From: Tubulanus polymorphus
Taxonomy: Eukaryota; Nemertea; Palaeonemertea; Tubulaniformes; Tubulanidae
Assembly (NCBI RefSeq): GCF_964204645.1
Contig: NC_134035.1
Coordinates: 10,850,501 to 10,914,500, forward strand
Direction: 5' to 3'
DNA length: 64,000 bases
Shown: one piece after another, positions 22,142 to 34,300 of the stretch
Layout: the number at the start of each line of letters is the position of its first letter
How positions within the stretch are numbered: position 1 is the first letter of the stretch
Position numbers and translations under genes: made by a program
The notes under the pieces: generated by a model
What the model saw: only the letters and a program-made list of their open reading frames with translations
What the model was told of the DNA's origin: nothing
Database searches by the model: none

Positions 22142-23055
22142 CGCATCAACACGGATATAGTGTTCTATCAATCGTGATTATGGCCATATATGAACCACAG
22201 ACCACCGATTATCCAGTTATCGATTACGCAATGAAGGCTCGATGAAGAAAATTCCAGAGACATCTTTCATCTTTTGAAACACGTCGCAAGGCAGAGGTAA
22301 TACGTGAATAATTTCCTGATGATAGATTTTCATCATCATAAATGTTACATGTGACGATAACCTAACGGTAATTTAGTGCTCCGGTCCAACCTCGGTATGT
22401 TCTGGCTAACGCAACAGGTCGGATAACTGAATGTTAAATGGTACGGATAGATTTTCAATACTTTACTCCACGTAAGACTCTTTGAAGTCATATCATCGGG
22501 AAAGACGTCTGGATGAAAAAGTATAGTAGGATAATTTGTATGTTTAGTGGTGACGGTCGTTATTGTCTTCGTCCGGTTCCACGACCGGATCGGTTCGGCT
22601 CGTCCTTTGCCTCCCGGGTCGGCCATACCCAACATTTTATGTTTTATAAAAGGTCCGAATAAAAAAAGTAAACCAAAGTTATTCAAGCTATCACTATCAA
22701 CACTTGGAGCTATTCACGATTATTTCTATAAGTCCACTCGCGCGTATCCAAGCTCATCCGGGAATCATCATAAATGCGAACCTGTCTAACTGACGACGGT
22801 CCAAATAAGTCCTCTGATTACTGTACTCTCGGTCATCCCTTCTTTTTGGATGTTCAGCCCATTCTATTCGGGGAACCAATCATCAACATCCAGGTTGTCC
22901 TACCTTGCATTTAGGGATCATGACAAAGTCCATGTAGGCTGTTGCCCCATCAACCTGAACTCTCAGGCTAGACAGCGGCTCCAAAGCCATCGGTGCCATA
23001 TCGAACATAGATTATGGAAGTCTGTCATAGCTTACTATCTCGCTTCGAAGGGTTT
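22142..23055. other. No supported gene
   Basis: The ORFs at 22345-22686 and 22547-22789 overlap on opposite strands and have no motif. It may contain more of the flanking Gypsy relic. Confidence 0.35.
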
Positions 23056-23059
23056 CTTT

Positions 23060-23445
23060 CAAGAAAGTTTGGGTTGAACCAATTTCCGACGACGCCTACA
23101 AAATTCGAAAGATGGAGCTGGAATTTGAAGCAGAACAACACGAACGGAATCGCAAACGGGAGCAACATGAAATACAACTTAGCGAGAAGGAAATTCGTCA
23201 CTAGATGTCATTCGGATGTTCTACGCTTTGATGCCACATGAAATATCCGCCTGGTTCCGAAGTTCCTGGATTATAACGCAGATAAGTAATTTTCACATTT
23301 TCAAAAAATATTTTGCTTGAAGTGGACTTTGTTTCTTCAGGCCATTTTGAGTGGAAGGCTCAAGTTTAGTCGTCGCTTACATCTGAACAACCTTACGATT
23401 TTGATAAGTATCCGCCTTCGTTATTGCTGTTAATTGCAATGTCTT
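23060..23445 (+). pseudogene. Gypsy-type gag relic
   Basis: One frame gives a charged coiled segment (KIRKMELEFEAEQHERNR) to a TAG. Further on, another frame carries a capsid-like motif around NIRLVPKFLDYNADK and FSHFQK, then SSLTSEQPYDFDK in a third frame. These follow the order seen in Ty3/Gypsy Gag capsid regions. Several stops and shifts show a dead fragment. No pol or LTR was recognised. Confidence 0.65.
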
Positions 23446-23887
23446 TTTATTGCTTTAGATATTCGAAATATACAATATGTCCTTATCTAATAGAAGATTT
23501 ATACCTGAAATTAGTGAAAATGAATGATAACAATGGTGATGATAGATATGATATGATATATTTTAAAAACAGGAAAGCCTGTCTATCATACGACCTCGAT
23601 TATACTGCGCTTACTGTAGATTAACATGTGTACACATTCAAAGCGCGCAGAAGTTTCATTCCCATCACTGTTAGTTGTTTTCTTTTTTTTTTAATCAAAA
23701 AACACACCGGATGCACGAAAATCGTTTGGTACCACGTGATAAATTGATACGGTGATAGCGCAAAAAGTGATTGTCGTGTCATTATCACTGGTTCAATGTA
23801 AATACTATAGTAGTGTGACTATACCGGTTGTGTCGACAAATCGAGACAGTTTCCGTCCATTTATCTTCATCAGGTTATTATATAACA

Positions 23888-23895
23888 TATAAATA
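23888..23895 (+). promoter_or_regulatory. TATA box of the secreted helical protein gene
   Basis: TATAAATA lies about 25-30 bp upstream of the inferred start of a non-coding first exon that ends at 23946 with a strong donor (AAAG|GTAAGT). Confidence 0.55.
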
Positions 23896-23917
23896 GTTAC
23901 ACCCGGTAAACACCTAT

Positions 23918-26068
23918 AGTATCAGTTACACGGAATAGAACCAAAGGTAAGTCTAGTTCGCGCTAATTAAGATTCAGCTAATTAATGCATTTATTTAAAT
24001 GGTTACGCAAATCGATTTGATAAATCAAGCAAATCGTTCTCGCAGCAATTTGCTTGATTTATCAAACTGGTTTTGAGTAGTAGGAAGCGTCCTGGAGGCA
24101 TACTTATTTTCAAAAAGTTCCCGAGGGTCATTTCGAGTTCGTAATTCGAAATAAACTATTTTTCTCAGTTAAAAGTGTTTTCGAGGTAAATGCCAAGTTA
24201 GTTACTCATAATAACCTAGTTTTCTCAGTTCAAAGTGATTTCTGGAGGTTTATTCCGAGTTCGTAGCTTTTGAGTTTATTTCTAATAGAAATGTCCCCAA
24301 TGACGTTTCCGTTCAGATATTCTTTGTTTCTTCATCACTCATGGTCATATGATTAATAGATTGTAGAAAAAACATTTCGGTCAATCAATATGTATTAATA
24401 TTATCAAATTCAAAATCGAGGGTTAAACTACTGTTGTAATAAAAGGATCTGTTACTCTGATATATACACATTTCTTTTTAGCATGAAACTGCTGGTAGTT
24501 TTAGTGGCCGTGTTGGCCGTATCACAGGCGAGTAAGTGTCATCGCTGAGCCATCGGGTTCGAATACCCAAATACGGACTCTCAGTCCACCGGCTAAAGAA
24601 ATGGCCTGGTCGGTTTTCAGAATTACTTTTTTCAGACACTGAAAAGGTCGGTTTTCAGATACTTTTTGAATTTTATTCCGTAGAACCGTCATTCGACGAT
24701 CACGTCGACCGACTTTTGACGGCATTCAAGAATGATATGCGCACCAAGAGGGGAATCATCGACTCGGAGACGCTCAACAGAATCGTCGGAAGCATCAAAT
24801 CTACACTCGAAGATGTAAAAGACAAAATCGAGACCGGAGTCGACAAGGTGAGTTAGAAAAAACATATTGCTAACCAAATATAAGGTTAGGTGTTTAACTA
24901 GTTACATTCGTAAAATATCCAGCCTTCGTACATCGTAATGGTGTGGAATAGCAATTCTTATCATTCTAAATTTTCTAAACGTAGAGCAGGGACTATCTTG
25001 AAGCGAAATACAGTGAATTGAAGGCGTACGTCGACAGTTTAGAACTCGACGATAAGTACAGTGAAGTAGTCGGCAAGGTGAAAACAGTACTCTCACAGTT
25101 AGAGGATCAAATCGGTAAATGATGTTCAGTATCTATTTACTGAAAACAAAATGAATCAGATCTTTACTAATGATATATGTTATAGATATTATGATATAGT
25201 GGGTTTGTAAGATCGAAACAAATCAAACCAATTCAATAGATACCGGGGTCAATCCCTATTTTAAGATCAAAAAATATTCGTTAGTCAAATTTAACAATGG
25301 CACTTTTTTAACAAATAAGAAATGGTTTTTTCCGAAATATGTACATGTATTATGTACTAATACATTTTCAGCGGCCAGTATTGCCAAGCGTCATTTGGAA
25401 GAGGCCTTCGAGAACTTGGATGACAAAGTCGTCAAACGAGCGTTGATCGATTTACATAGACGTGACTTCAAAGAAAAAATGAAGGTCGTCTGGGGAAAGG
25501 TGAAAAATCAGTTCGGCGACCTTGGCGAATGGCTTAAGGAGCAACTGAAAGACAGCTGGGAGAAAGTGAAACCAGAGATTGAGCAGATCAAAGAAATGGC
25601 CGAGAAGGTTAGAAAAAAATATTGCCTTTTTTTACAGAAAAGTAGTTTAATAATCTATAAAGCCAGTTTTATAACCCAAAGGCAAAATTCATTGCTTAAT
25701 TCTAAAACTAGTCTAAGACCATCATAGTAGTTCAATGCAATTCAAAAACTTCTTAAAACCGCATTTTTTAAGATCACGTGACGACTGTGCAACTGATTCC
25801 AGTTCTTGAGAAGTGGTAACTTTTCGAAGCGCTGATAGTTTGAGTTTGAAAATATTTATGGATCTATTCCTTTTTCGAACAATAACAGGTTCTCAGCAAT
25901 GCGGTCACTGATATTTCCGACAAGGTAATGGAGCAGGCCACTAAACTCTTCAACAAGTACAAGGACGAATTGGGGCCGATGATTTGGGCCAAGATTGAAC
26001 AGAAGTTCAAGGATGTCACTGGTAAAGACGCCAAGGAAGTCGTCGATCAAAAGCAAGGCCAAGAATAG
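23918..26068 (+). CDS. Secreted, cysteine-free, amphipathic-helical protein (six exons, complete)
   Basis: Exons: about 23918-23946 (5' UTR), 24482-24531 (ATG at 24483), 24684-24847, 24985-25114, 25372-25607, 25889-26068. All introns are GT-AG and phases match, giving 252 residues. Exon 2 is almost exactly a signal peptide (MKLLVVLVAVLAVSQA). The rest is highly charged and helical, with heptad-like stretches (STLEDVKDKIETGVDK; WLKEQLKDSWEKVKPEIEQI; KVMEQATKLFNKYKDEL), no cysteine and no second membrane segment. This resembles exchangeable apolipoprotein-type or other extended-helix secreted proteins in general character. I recognise no specific family and assign no function. The N-terminal third contains one TKRG dibasic site. 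A tRNA-like B box (gggttcgaataccc) sits in the intron after exon 2. Confidence 0.85.
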
Positions 26069-26107
26069 ATGCGCATATACTCTGTTAATTAACAAGATCA
26101 GCTTCTG

Positions 26108-26114
26108 AAAATAA
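26108..26114 (+). promoter_or_regulatory. Poly(A) signal of the secreted protein gene
   Basis: AATAAA occurs about 40 nt after the TAG at 26066-26068, in gaaaataaaacattc. Confidence 0.75.
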
Positions 26115-28364
26115 AACATTCTCATCATAATAGTCTTTCTCGATTTATTATGTGTATAAATGCAAATTGTATCAACCATCCTCTGTATAAGGCGCCCATC
26201 AGAGCCACTTACCTAAATGGCAAATGGATAATGAATGTCACTTTCGTAAACCAGTTAAATATGGCAATAAATGCCGTATAAGCAGATTTCGATCCATCGG
26301 AATAAATGATTACAATAAGAAGATATTTTCAGCAGGAATTTATTTCCCTAAGTACGTCAAAACGTTTGGACTTAAAATATCGGCAATGTAATAATTCAAA
26401 TATTGAATAATTATCGTTATCATATTATGTTTTAACAGCAAATAATAAAATAATCAATTCTGCTAATTATCAAATCAGTAACGGACATTGAACGGTAACG
26501 TTTTCGTTTAAACAACACAACGTATTTGCCTATCGAAATAGTATATACATGACTGCGCACAGACAGTTACGATAAAAATTAGAATTCTTAACAAATTAAC
26601 AATTATTTCAACTTCGTAGCTTGTTTACTACCCGTAGCACACGTTTTCAAACTTCAATAATTCATCACTGGGGACAGTAAATGTTTTAGTCTTCGAATGA
26701 GAATGAATTTACTTATAAATCGAAACAATACACGAGCTAACATTACGTAACCGACTTCGACAAAACACGTATTCGAAACATATATCGAAAGAAAGAAATT
26801 GAGTTTATCAACATATATACAATATAGCTTTTTACAATCCTAGCTATTTACAATTAGATGAGTTAAATATTGTTCTAATGCCTGTATTAACTATACCTGG
26901 AATAGAACTGACCTTGAAAATGACAATTTACCCACTGAAATGTACAATTTATTTACATTATCATAACACCGCACATAAGATTATTTATTCGTATAAGGGA
27001 CGTATGATTATATAGCACTTAATTGTAGTTGCATATTCTACGATAAAACCTGTTTGTTAAAACGTATTAGACAAGTATCGTGTTTTGAAACATTATTTTT
27101 ATTAGTATCAATTTGAAAAAGAAACCCTACATCGTACAACAACCAGTATGTAAATCGTATAAGCATGTTTCGTGTGTCTAGTATATGGATGGTGACTATT
27201 CGGAAAAAATGTTTTAAGCATATTATGTTATGTTATAGTGCGATCGCTACATTTACTTGGACTAGATAGTGAAAAATCGAGTAGTAATATCTCTATTTAA
27301 AGAAGTTTAAAACGTCGAAGCATTCTAGAAGAGTAGGAGAATGTATATTTCGCATTTGTATCTATTTATATATCCGATATTAATGGTAAAAAAACGTATC
27401 GAATCGCATGAGATTATTCGAGTCAAACAAACTTAAATTATTAGTTTGTATGATAGCATCCACGTATAACGATTTTATTGAATTGGCGGAAAACCCTTGA
27501 TAATATTGTTTCAAAATTGTCATTTGTAAAATGAACAGTCTGGTCAACATATGTAATGACCTCGAAAGACAAATCAATATTGGCCTGGCTACACAACTGC
27601 ACTTCTTGGCATCGTTTTCCAAAACGACTGTACGATTGAAGTATTGCCGTGATTTTTCGTAGTCTACCAGTCGTTTCTCCCAAACATGTTTCGCCAAAAT
27701 TCTGTTAATCTATTGACATAACGGTGTGCGTCGTCACTTCTTTCCTTGTTTCTTCGCTCTCTTAATGCTCTAGAAAATAGAAGTTTTAGATTCATCATAA
27801 TCGATAACACATGTTTCCGACCAGTTCTATAATGTTTTCATTTCGACGTTTATTGTGCAGGGTATGATCTGCGTGAGTTCTTTTGCCTGACGGCTAATTA
27901 TTTTCGGGGATGGGGTGATTTCGGAAGATAATCGTTAGATCTAAAGCTTGGAACACCATGCAGGCGGTCTAGGAGGCAACGTTTCGATGAAGCGTTGTGC
28001 GGATGCGGAACCACGACACATGGATGCATTTATTTTCGTCGAAAGTCGAAGGTCACCGAGAAATGGAGCCTCCTTGAAATGGATGCCCTCCACAAATAAG
28101 ATTTTCAAAATGGGGTCGCAGCGATATAAAACGAACCGTTTAAATGGCAGTTTCGGATCCAGCGGTGGGTTCTTGGGTTCGAGCCCACCCCAGGAAATCG
28201 AGGCCCGTCCGAAAATCGCCGATTAAATACAGACGGGTTGATTGAAATATTTGCCGAGAGATTTGACTCAAAATGACCTCAGATTGAATGAAAATGCGTC
28301 TTAATTTTCATAGCCCTCATTTTGACGTCGCACCTACAGCAAATACTATTTTAAAGCTTTTTAA
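26115..28364. other. Intergenic DNA and possible 3' UTR of the Hv1-like gene
   Basis: Strongly AT-rich, without motif-bearing ORFs on either strand. Minus-strand AATAAA signals occur at 28029-28034 and 27849-27854 and could end the proton-channel transcript. A B-box-like gggttcgagccc is present at about 28173. Confidence 0.4.
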
Positions 28365-31300
28365 TTATATATGTATATCTGCCCCAGAATGAGAGAGCCG
28401 TTTGCGGAATCGTACCTTTCTGGTCACGTGAAGAAAATCCGTCGTCGAGAATCTCCTCGATTTAAGGATCTTTTCCTCGTGTTGAGTTTCCTGTTCTTGT
28501 TCGCTGTCGTCGATGTCTACGTCGGGCGGCGCGTCGCTGTCGTCGCTGATCAGACCGGTCAAATCGATGACGCTGTCCGCCTGCGAATCCAACCTGCTGT
28601 CGAATCACGTGAAGAAAAACGTGAAATTTTCGGTATACATAAACACGAACTAGCGACTATCGTTTCCCATCCCCCTCTGCAGGGACTCGAACCTGATGGC
28701 ATCGCTACACTCAGCCACGGCACGAACCCCTGCATCAGTAGACCGGGTGCGCAGGTACATGCGCAGCTTTCCGAACGAAAACTGGCGGCACTAATCAGAT
28801 TGCTCGTTGTATAAACGTTGAGGCAAATTTCAAGGAAGAACTATAAATGGGAAAACCCGGGCTAAAATAAAACGGGATATCTGATTGGCTAAAAATCACA
28901 TCATCTGAACTGCGCATGTATCTGCGCACACGGTCGATTATGGCAGGGTTTCGTGCCGTGGCAATCTCGATGCCATCAGGTTCGAATCCCTGCCGGGGGA
29001 GGATGATCGTTTCCTAACTAACCTTCGATCCTGTAGCGGGCTACCGCTTTCTGCGCTACCAGAACCGCAGCTGATTTCGATGCTGTCTGTACCGGATATT
29101 GTTGAGATCTTTCGATGTATGCCCGTTTCGTCGTGGCATTTTCCGTTCATTGTCACCTAAAACATTAATAGAGAGCGATGTATCTCGATATGAGCTTTGC
29201 AGAATAAATAGCTCCGTAAAAACGCTAACCCCGAGACTAAGAAAGATAATGATGCTAATGAATAGAATATTATATATATAGTATGTGACCTGAAAGACGG
29301 GTTTCAGTGTAGATCATATATTTTGAGTTTTTATTGTGTTTGAAAGTAATATAGTGACACACAGCCTTTTTCACTATTAGGTAATTAGTGTCCAGTTAGC
29401 AGGCGCCATTTTGTGGCGGTCCGACTTCTTTATTGTTGGACGGATTTCAACATTTTCACGCTGTCTAAAACATTCAGCGCAATTCATTGTAGCCCATCTT
29501 CGGTGAAAAGTTATAAATTGTATCCAAACCATAAAATTAGTTACAGCCAATGACGCAAAATTACCGATATTCCGAGGTGCCTTCCCAAAAGTGACGTATT
29601 TTCTTTAAACTACCCGCGTACGACTGTTGCAGGTGGCTGAGAAAAATTAGATAAACACCATCGCAAAATAGAAATTGTCACCTTTTTAACTGTACATAAC
29701 TTTAATATGTATGTCAAAAGGGAGATGGGACGACAATACATCGCACTAGAGGTTTTACTGTAAAAAATGTTAAAACCTGCTCAACAATGCTAGACGCGTG
29801 GAACGGCCTCAAAATGGCGGTTGGTAATTGGTAACTTCCCTATTTACAATGGAGCTGGTTCTATAGATGTTAACGTTAACCTGGGTCCAGTTCCACAGTC
29901 GTGAGTTAGAATTAACTCTGAGTCAAAATCAATTCATTTTCAATGAGTTAACTCAGAGTCATATCTAAACTCACTCTGGAACTTGATGCTGGGGGCTAAG
30001 TCGATTCAATTTCAAATTAGTTAGCTCTCTCGGGTTAAAGTTAACACTTGGTCAATAAAACTTGCCCCTGGCTACGTCCTTGCGTGTCAAGTATTAACTA
30101 ACACAGAATTGTTGATCTGGGAGGTCCTTGTGCGTATTCGAAGCGATGAAAGCTCACCTGTTTAAGTTGCATAGCGTCTTCTTCGGCTTCGTCGTATTCG
30201 TCTTCGTCTTTCTCGTCGAGAACGGCTAAATCTTCCGGATCTGGTTCGTCTTTGTTGGTGATGTGCGGATCGTTACCGATCACTCCAATCAGAGCTAACG
30301 ACGCCATCGTCGACATAGCGTTCACTGGAAGACTTGACTTACGGCGTCGAGACTCTAGATAATAAACATAATCATTTATACGATTTCGATAAAGCCACTA
30401 CTGAATATTTGTCCGTTGTTTTATCACTTTACACTGGACTACTGCAATAGTTTTTGAACATTTTTAATAATGAACATTTAGATACTTCTGATTTGAAGAC
30501 CTTTTCTTCAAATTTATATCAAAATTAGTGTATGATTTTCGTACATACCCGTGAATACGAATGCACAGGCGTTGATTTCCCGTTCCTCGGCGCCATGTTT
30601 TCTACACAACCCTTTCAATGACTTTATTTGTCTCTGTATAAAAAAAAGTATGACCGAATATTTTCTCAAAATACGTGAAAAGATTCGATTCAAATGAACG
30701 CTGCGGTTTATACCCCGGCCTCAAATACGAACACATCTAAAAGTCGCATTTCATTGAAACCTATTAGTTCCAGGTCAAGGAAAGCCAACGTTTTAAGATA
30801 TCGGACACTCGATGGTCTGCCGCGTTGTTCGACTTCGACGACCAATGTCGATCAATTTTGCGAACAGCAAATGTAAATAAATCAATTATCAAACGGTAAT
30901 AGAACTGTCGTTTGTATGGAAGTCTTATTACCGGGCACGGAAATGACAGCTAAACGCCGAATAAAAGACTTTGATTGATATGCGCCCGGACTCGAAGAGA
31001 GTAATTATACAAAATACAGATTTGAAGCACGACGTTATTTTCGGGCTAAAATTGACGCGGAGTATCAACTCGGGTTGTCTGCGACTGTTTAATTCACGTT
31101 TTCGATGACCCCTTCAAACTGAATACGAGAAGATTATAAGAAATTACCCCCGAGAAATTAAGTTTCCCGGAGAACTTAATACGAACGGCGCGACGGGGGA
31201 CGATCAGTTAAACAGCAGTGATAGACCTACTCTCGCGTACCCACGCACTGCTCCAGTCTACTTCAAGGATTTCAGTGAATGATAATAACACGCTTTTGCT

Positions 31301-34300
31301 GATGTTTCTTCAAAAATGTTACTCACGACTGAATATGTAATAGTAGAATGGGAAAGATGTTTAACATATCGATGCAAACTATTCCACCTTTTAGACTAGT
31401 GTTATGATCAAGTTTCAGTTTCGTGAGTTGACGCCAAGTCGGAATAAGTTCATTTTCAAATTCAATCAGATTGAAACCACATGGTACTGGGAGGGCATCA
31501 GAGGCCAACCGTCTGGTTTTCGCTTATTCTTACCCTGAGTCTTTCTATGTGTTTCTTGTAGAGTTTAACTTTTTTCTGGGCTTTCCGCCTTGCATGTTTT
31601 TGTAGTTGCATACGTATATGATGCCTTTGTTTCATCGTCATGACAAAGCCTTATTAAAAAAAAGGAAAATGTAAATACTAAAATAGATATCTATTGAATT
31701 TATATCGTTAAGACGTCGCATTGTTACATTTTACAAGAGAAAAAGTAACAAAATGATGGGGGTTTCGTTAAACACAAATGAGACTTGAGAGAGTGTCATT
31801 CAGACTCATCAATCGTACGCACTCATTTCAGACGAAAGTAGTTTGAAGAATACGAACAAAAAATTGAGAAAAAAATCATAGAATTACAAAAATATCCTAA
31901 CGCAATAAGCCCATAGATACTACATATAACTAACTAACGATTATTCAATAGCTTCGTTCGGTTATCTTATAGTGTATAGAATGGTTGATAATAATTACAG
32001 TTACGATAAAAGTTTATTGCATCACAAAGAAATCACCACAAAAATACGGAAGAGCACCGCGGCCAGATGATTTTTTTTTCTGAGTCGAAATTTCGAATTC
32101 GAAAAATAATCAGATGGCCGCAACGCGCTTCCGTACAAAAATACAACCAATTCATAAGTTTTATTTCATTTACTAGAAGGTATTACAGAAATTCGAACAT
32201 AGTTTGAAGAAGAATTACGGAATGATAGATATACAGGTAATGTTGTTTGTCTCTCTACGTACAGTTGACGATCCTAATGACCCTCCAAGGCAGCAGAATA
32301 ACCAGAAACAACGCGGCATCCTTTTCAGTCGTCGCCCAGACGCCTTCCAACAGTACCAGATCCAACAAGAACGACGATACAACAACGAACGTGTCAAAAA
32401 TCTGCAACGAATATGAAAGTGGATGACAACAGTTTTCACCAACTAAAGTTTGATGTGAAACATAGAAATTTTGGTTGTCTCGCTGGGAAATTAAATAATC
32501 GTCTTTTTCGATTTTGCCGTTCAACTATACCGAACATTATACGGTTCTATTACAAATAGCACTCTGCATGATATACTATAGGAACATTTTGAACATTACA
32601 TGAATGTTTGAACCGATGAATTTATTTCGCTTTTCAAATCACATTATATGATAATCATATGATAAAGAAATACAATAGACTCGGCATAAAATACAGTATT
32701 GTAAGGTACAGTACGACGAGCCGTTACGGTTTCTCGGTTAGGGAATGACGTCACAATTTTACCCGATTAGGCGGATTGCCTTAGAGCGCGGTACATGATG
32801 GACTAGGCGAATATTTTTGTATTAAAAAGCAGTAGCAAACGGAAATCTAATTTTGTTTTACCGAAATGAACCGAATACCAGATAGAACAGCACCAGATAG
32901 ACCGGACTCTGTACAATATTATAGACTCGGGGAAGTCGAAAAATGACTTTTGCCGATACACCGCTAATGTTGATCGTAAATATGCTTTTATTCTCGATGT
33001 TATGATGCTTCTAAAGTGCAGGGTAACCCGATATAGCCGCGTATCGTGTTACCAATACACAACGAACCACTCTGAAGTAGTGCTCGACCACGAAAATATT
33101 AGCTCACACAAACATCATAGAATAAACGATTATCGTATTACGCCATAAGGTGAACGGGAAGGAACGGCGACATTCAACAAGTCAGAAGATTGTCGGCAAA
33201 TTCAATTAAACAAACACGATTGCGACGTTCAAGTGGAATAACTAGTCGGGATAAAGAGTACTTGTCTGCCACCGGCAAAATATGAAGCAGTCGAAGATTG
33301 ATTTAAAAAACGATCGAACGAATCGCTTTCGAAAAGAAAAGCTCAGCGAGTATTCCTCGACTGTCCGTGGCTATATGCGAGTCGACCATGGACTCTTCGT
33401 TTTAGATTCCGCGATGCGACTGAACGTGAACGTGAGTGGACATAATTCCGGCGTTATCAAACACGGCCGGACGAGAGCAAATATCGACGAGAGGGAGAGA
33501 CGTTAATGACAGCGCGTTCCCTCAGTCTCCCGGGCAGACGATACAATAGCAACAGAAGATGAAAGTAATCGATATCGGTCAAACATTGTAGATTGGATAT
33601 TTTCTTATCGATTTTCTGAAATTATTTCCTGAAATAACCAGCCCTTGAGTATGATTAGGATTATTTTGGATGAAAACACTTAGACGAGGAATGCAAGAAG
33701 TGACACTCATATCTATATACTGTCTTTGGCACTTTTCGATTGTACTCTTCTTGACGAGGAATTCGCTTAACTTAGCTTGCCACGTTTGGAAGTTTCTAAA
33801 CGTTACGCGAAAATGACGTAATAGTACTACTACTGACGATAATATTCACAACGAAATGTGATCATTAACAGATATTTACCCCCTGGACCCTATAACACTG
33901 TATCACTCTGCCCAGAGAAAAAAATGTATGTGGGTATTCCACGAAGCGCTGGTGATCGGACTTATACGATTCCAGGTAACCCCATTACTTACCTCCATTT
34001 TTTTGTGAATAATTGCCATTCCTAGACCAAATATAATGAGCAATTTCTGAAAATAAAACAACCAAACAGATATCATTCGTTTTCAACAACCGACCCAAAC
34101 AAAATATCAAATTAGTAGCGCAAACAAGATACTCAGTATATGTATCAACCCTGAAACGAGGAGAATCAGAAATCAGTAAATTGATGGCGATTAATGTTTG
34201 TTTATACCATGATTTCTAGCAGAAAGCTTATTCACTTAATATCTAATTATGATACATATACCAGCTATACCTAATCGTTTCGGGACGAGAATCGCGCGCA

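Noticed and set aside
27380-27697. Overlapping minus-strand ORFs of 105 and 80 residues
   Set aside because: Two frames overlap without motifs in AT-rich DNA downstream of the channel gene, so they are probably untranslated or intergenic.
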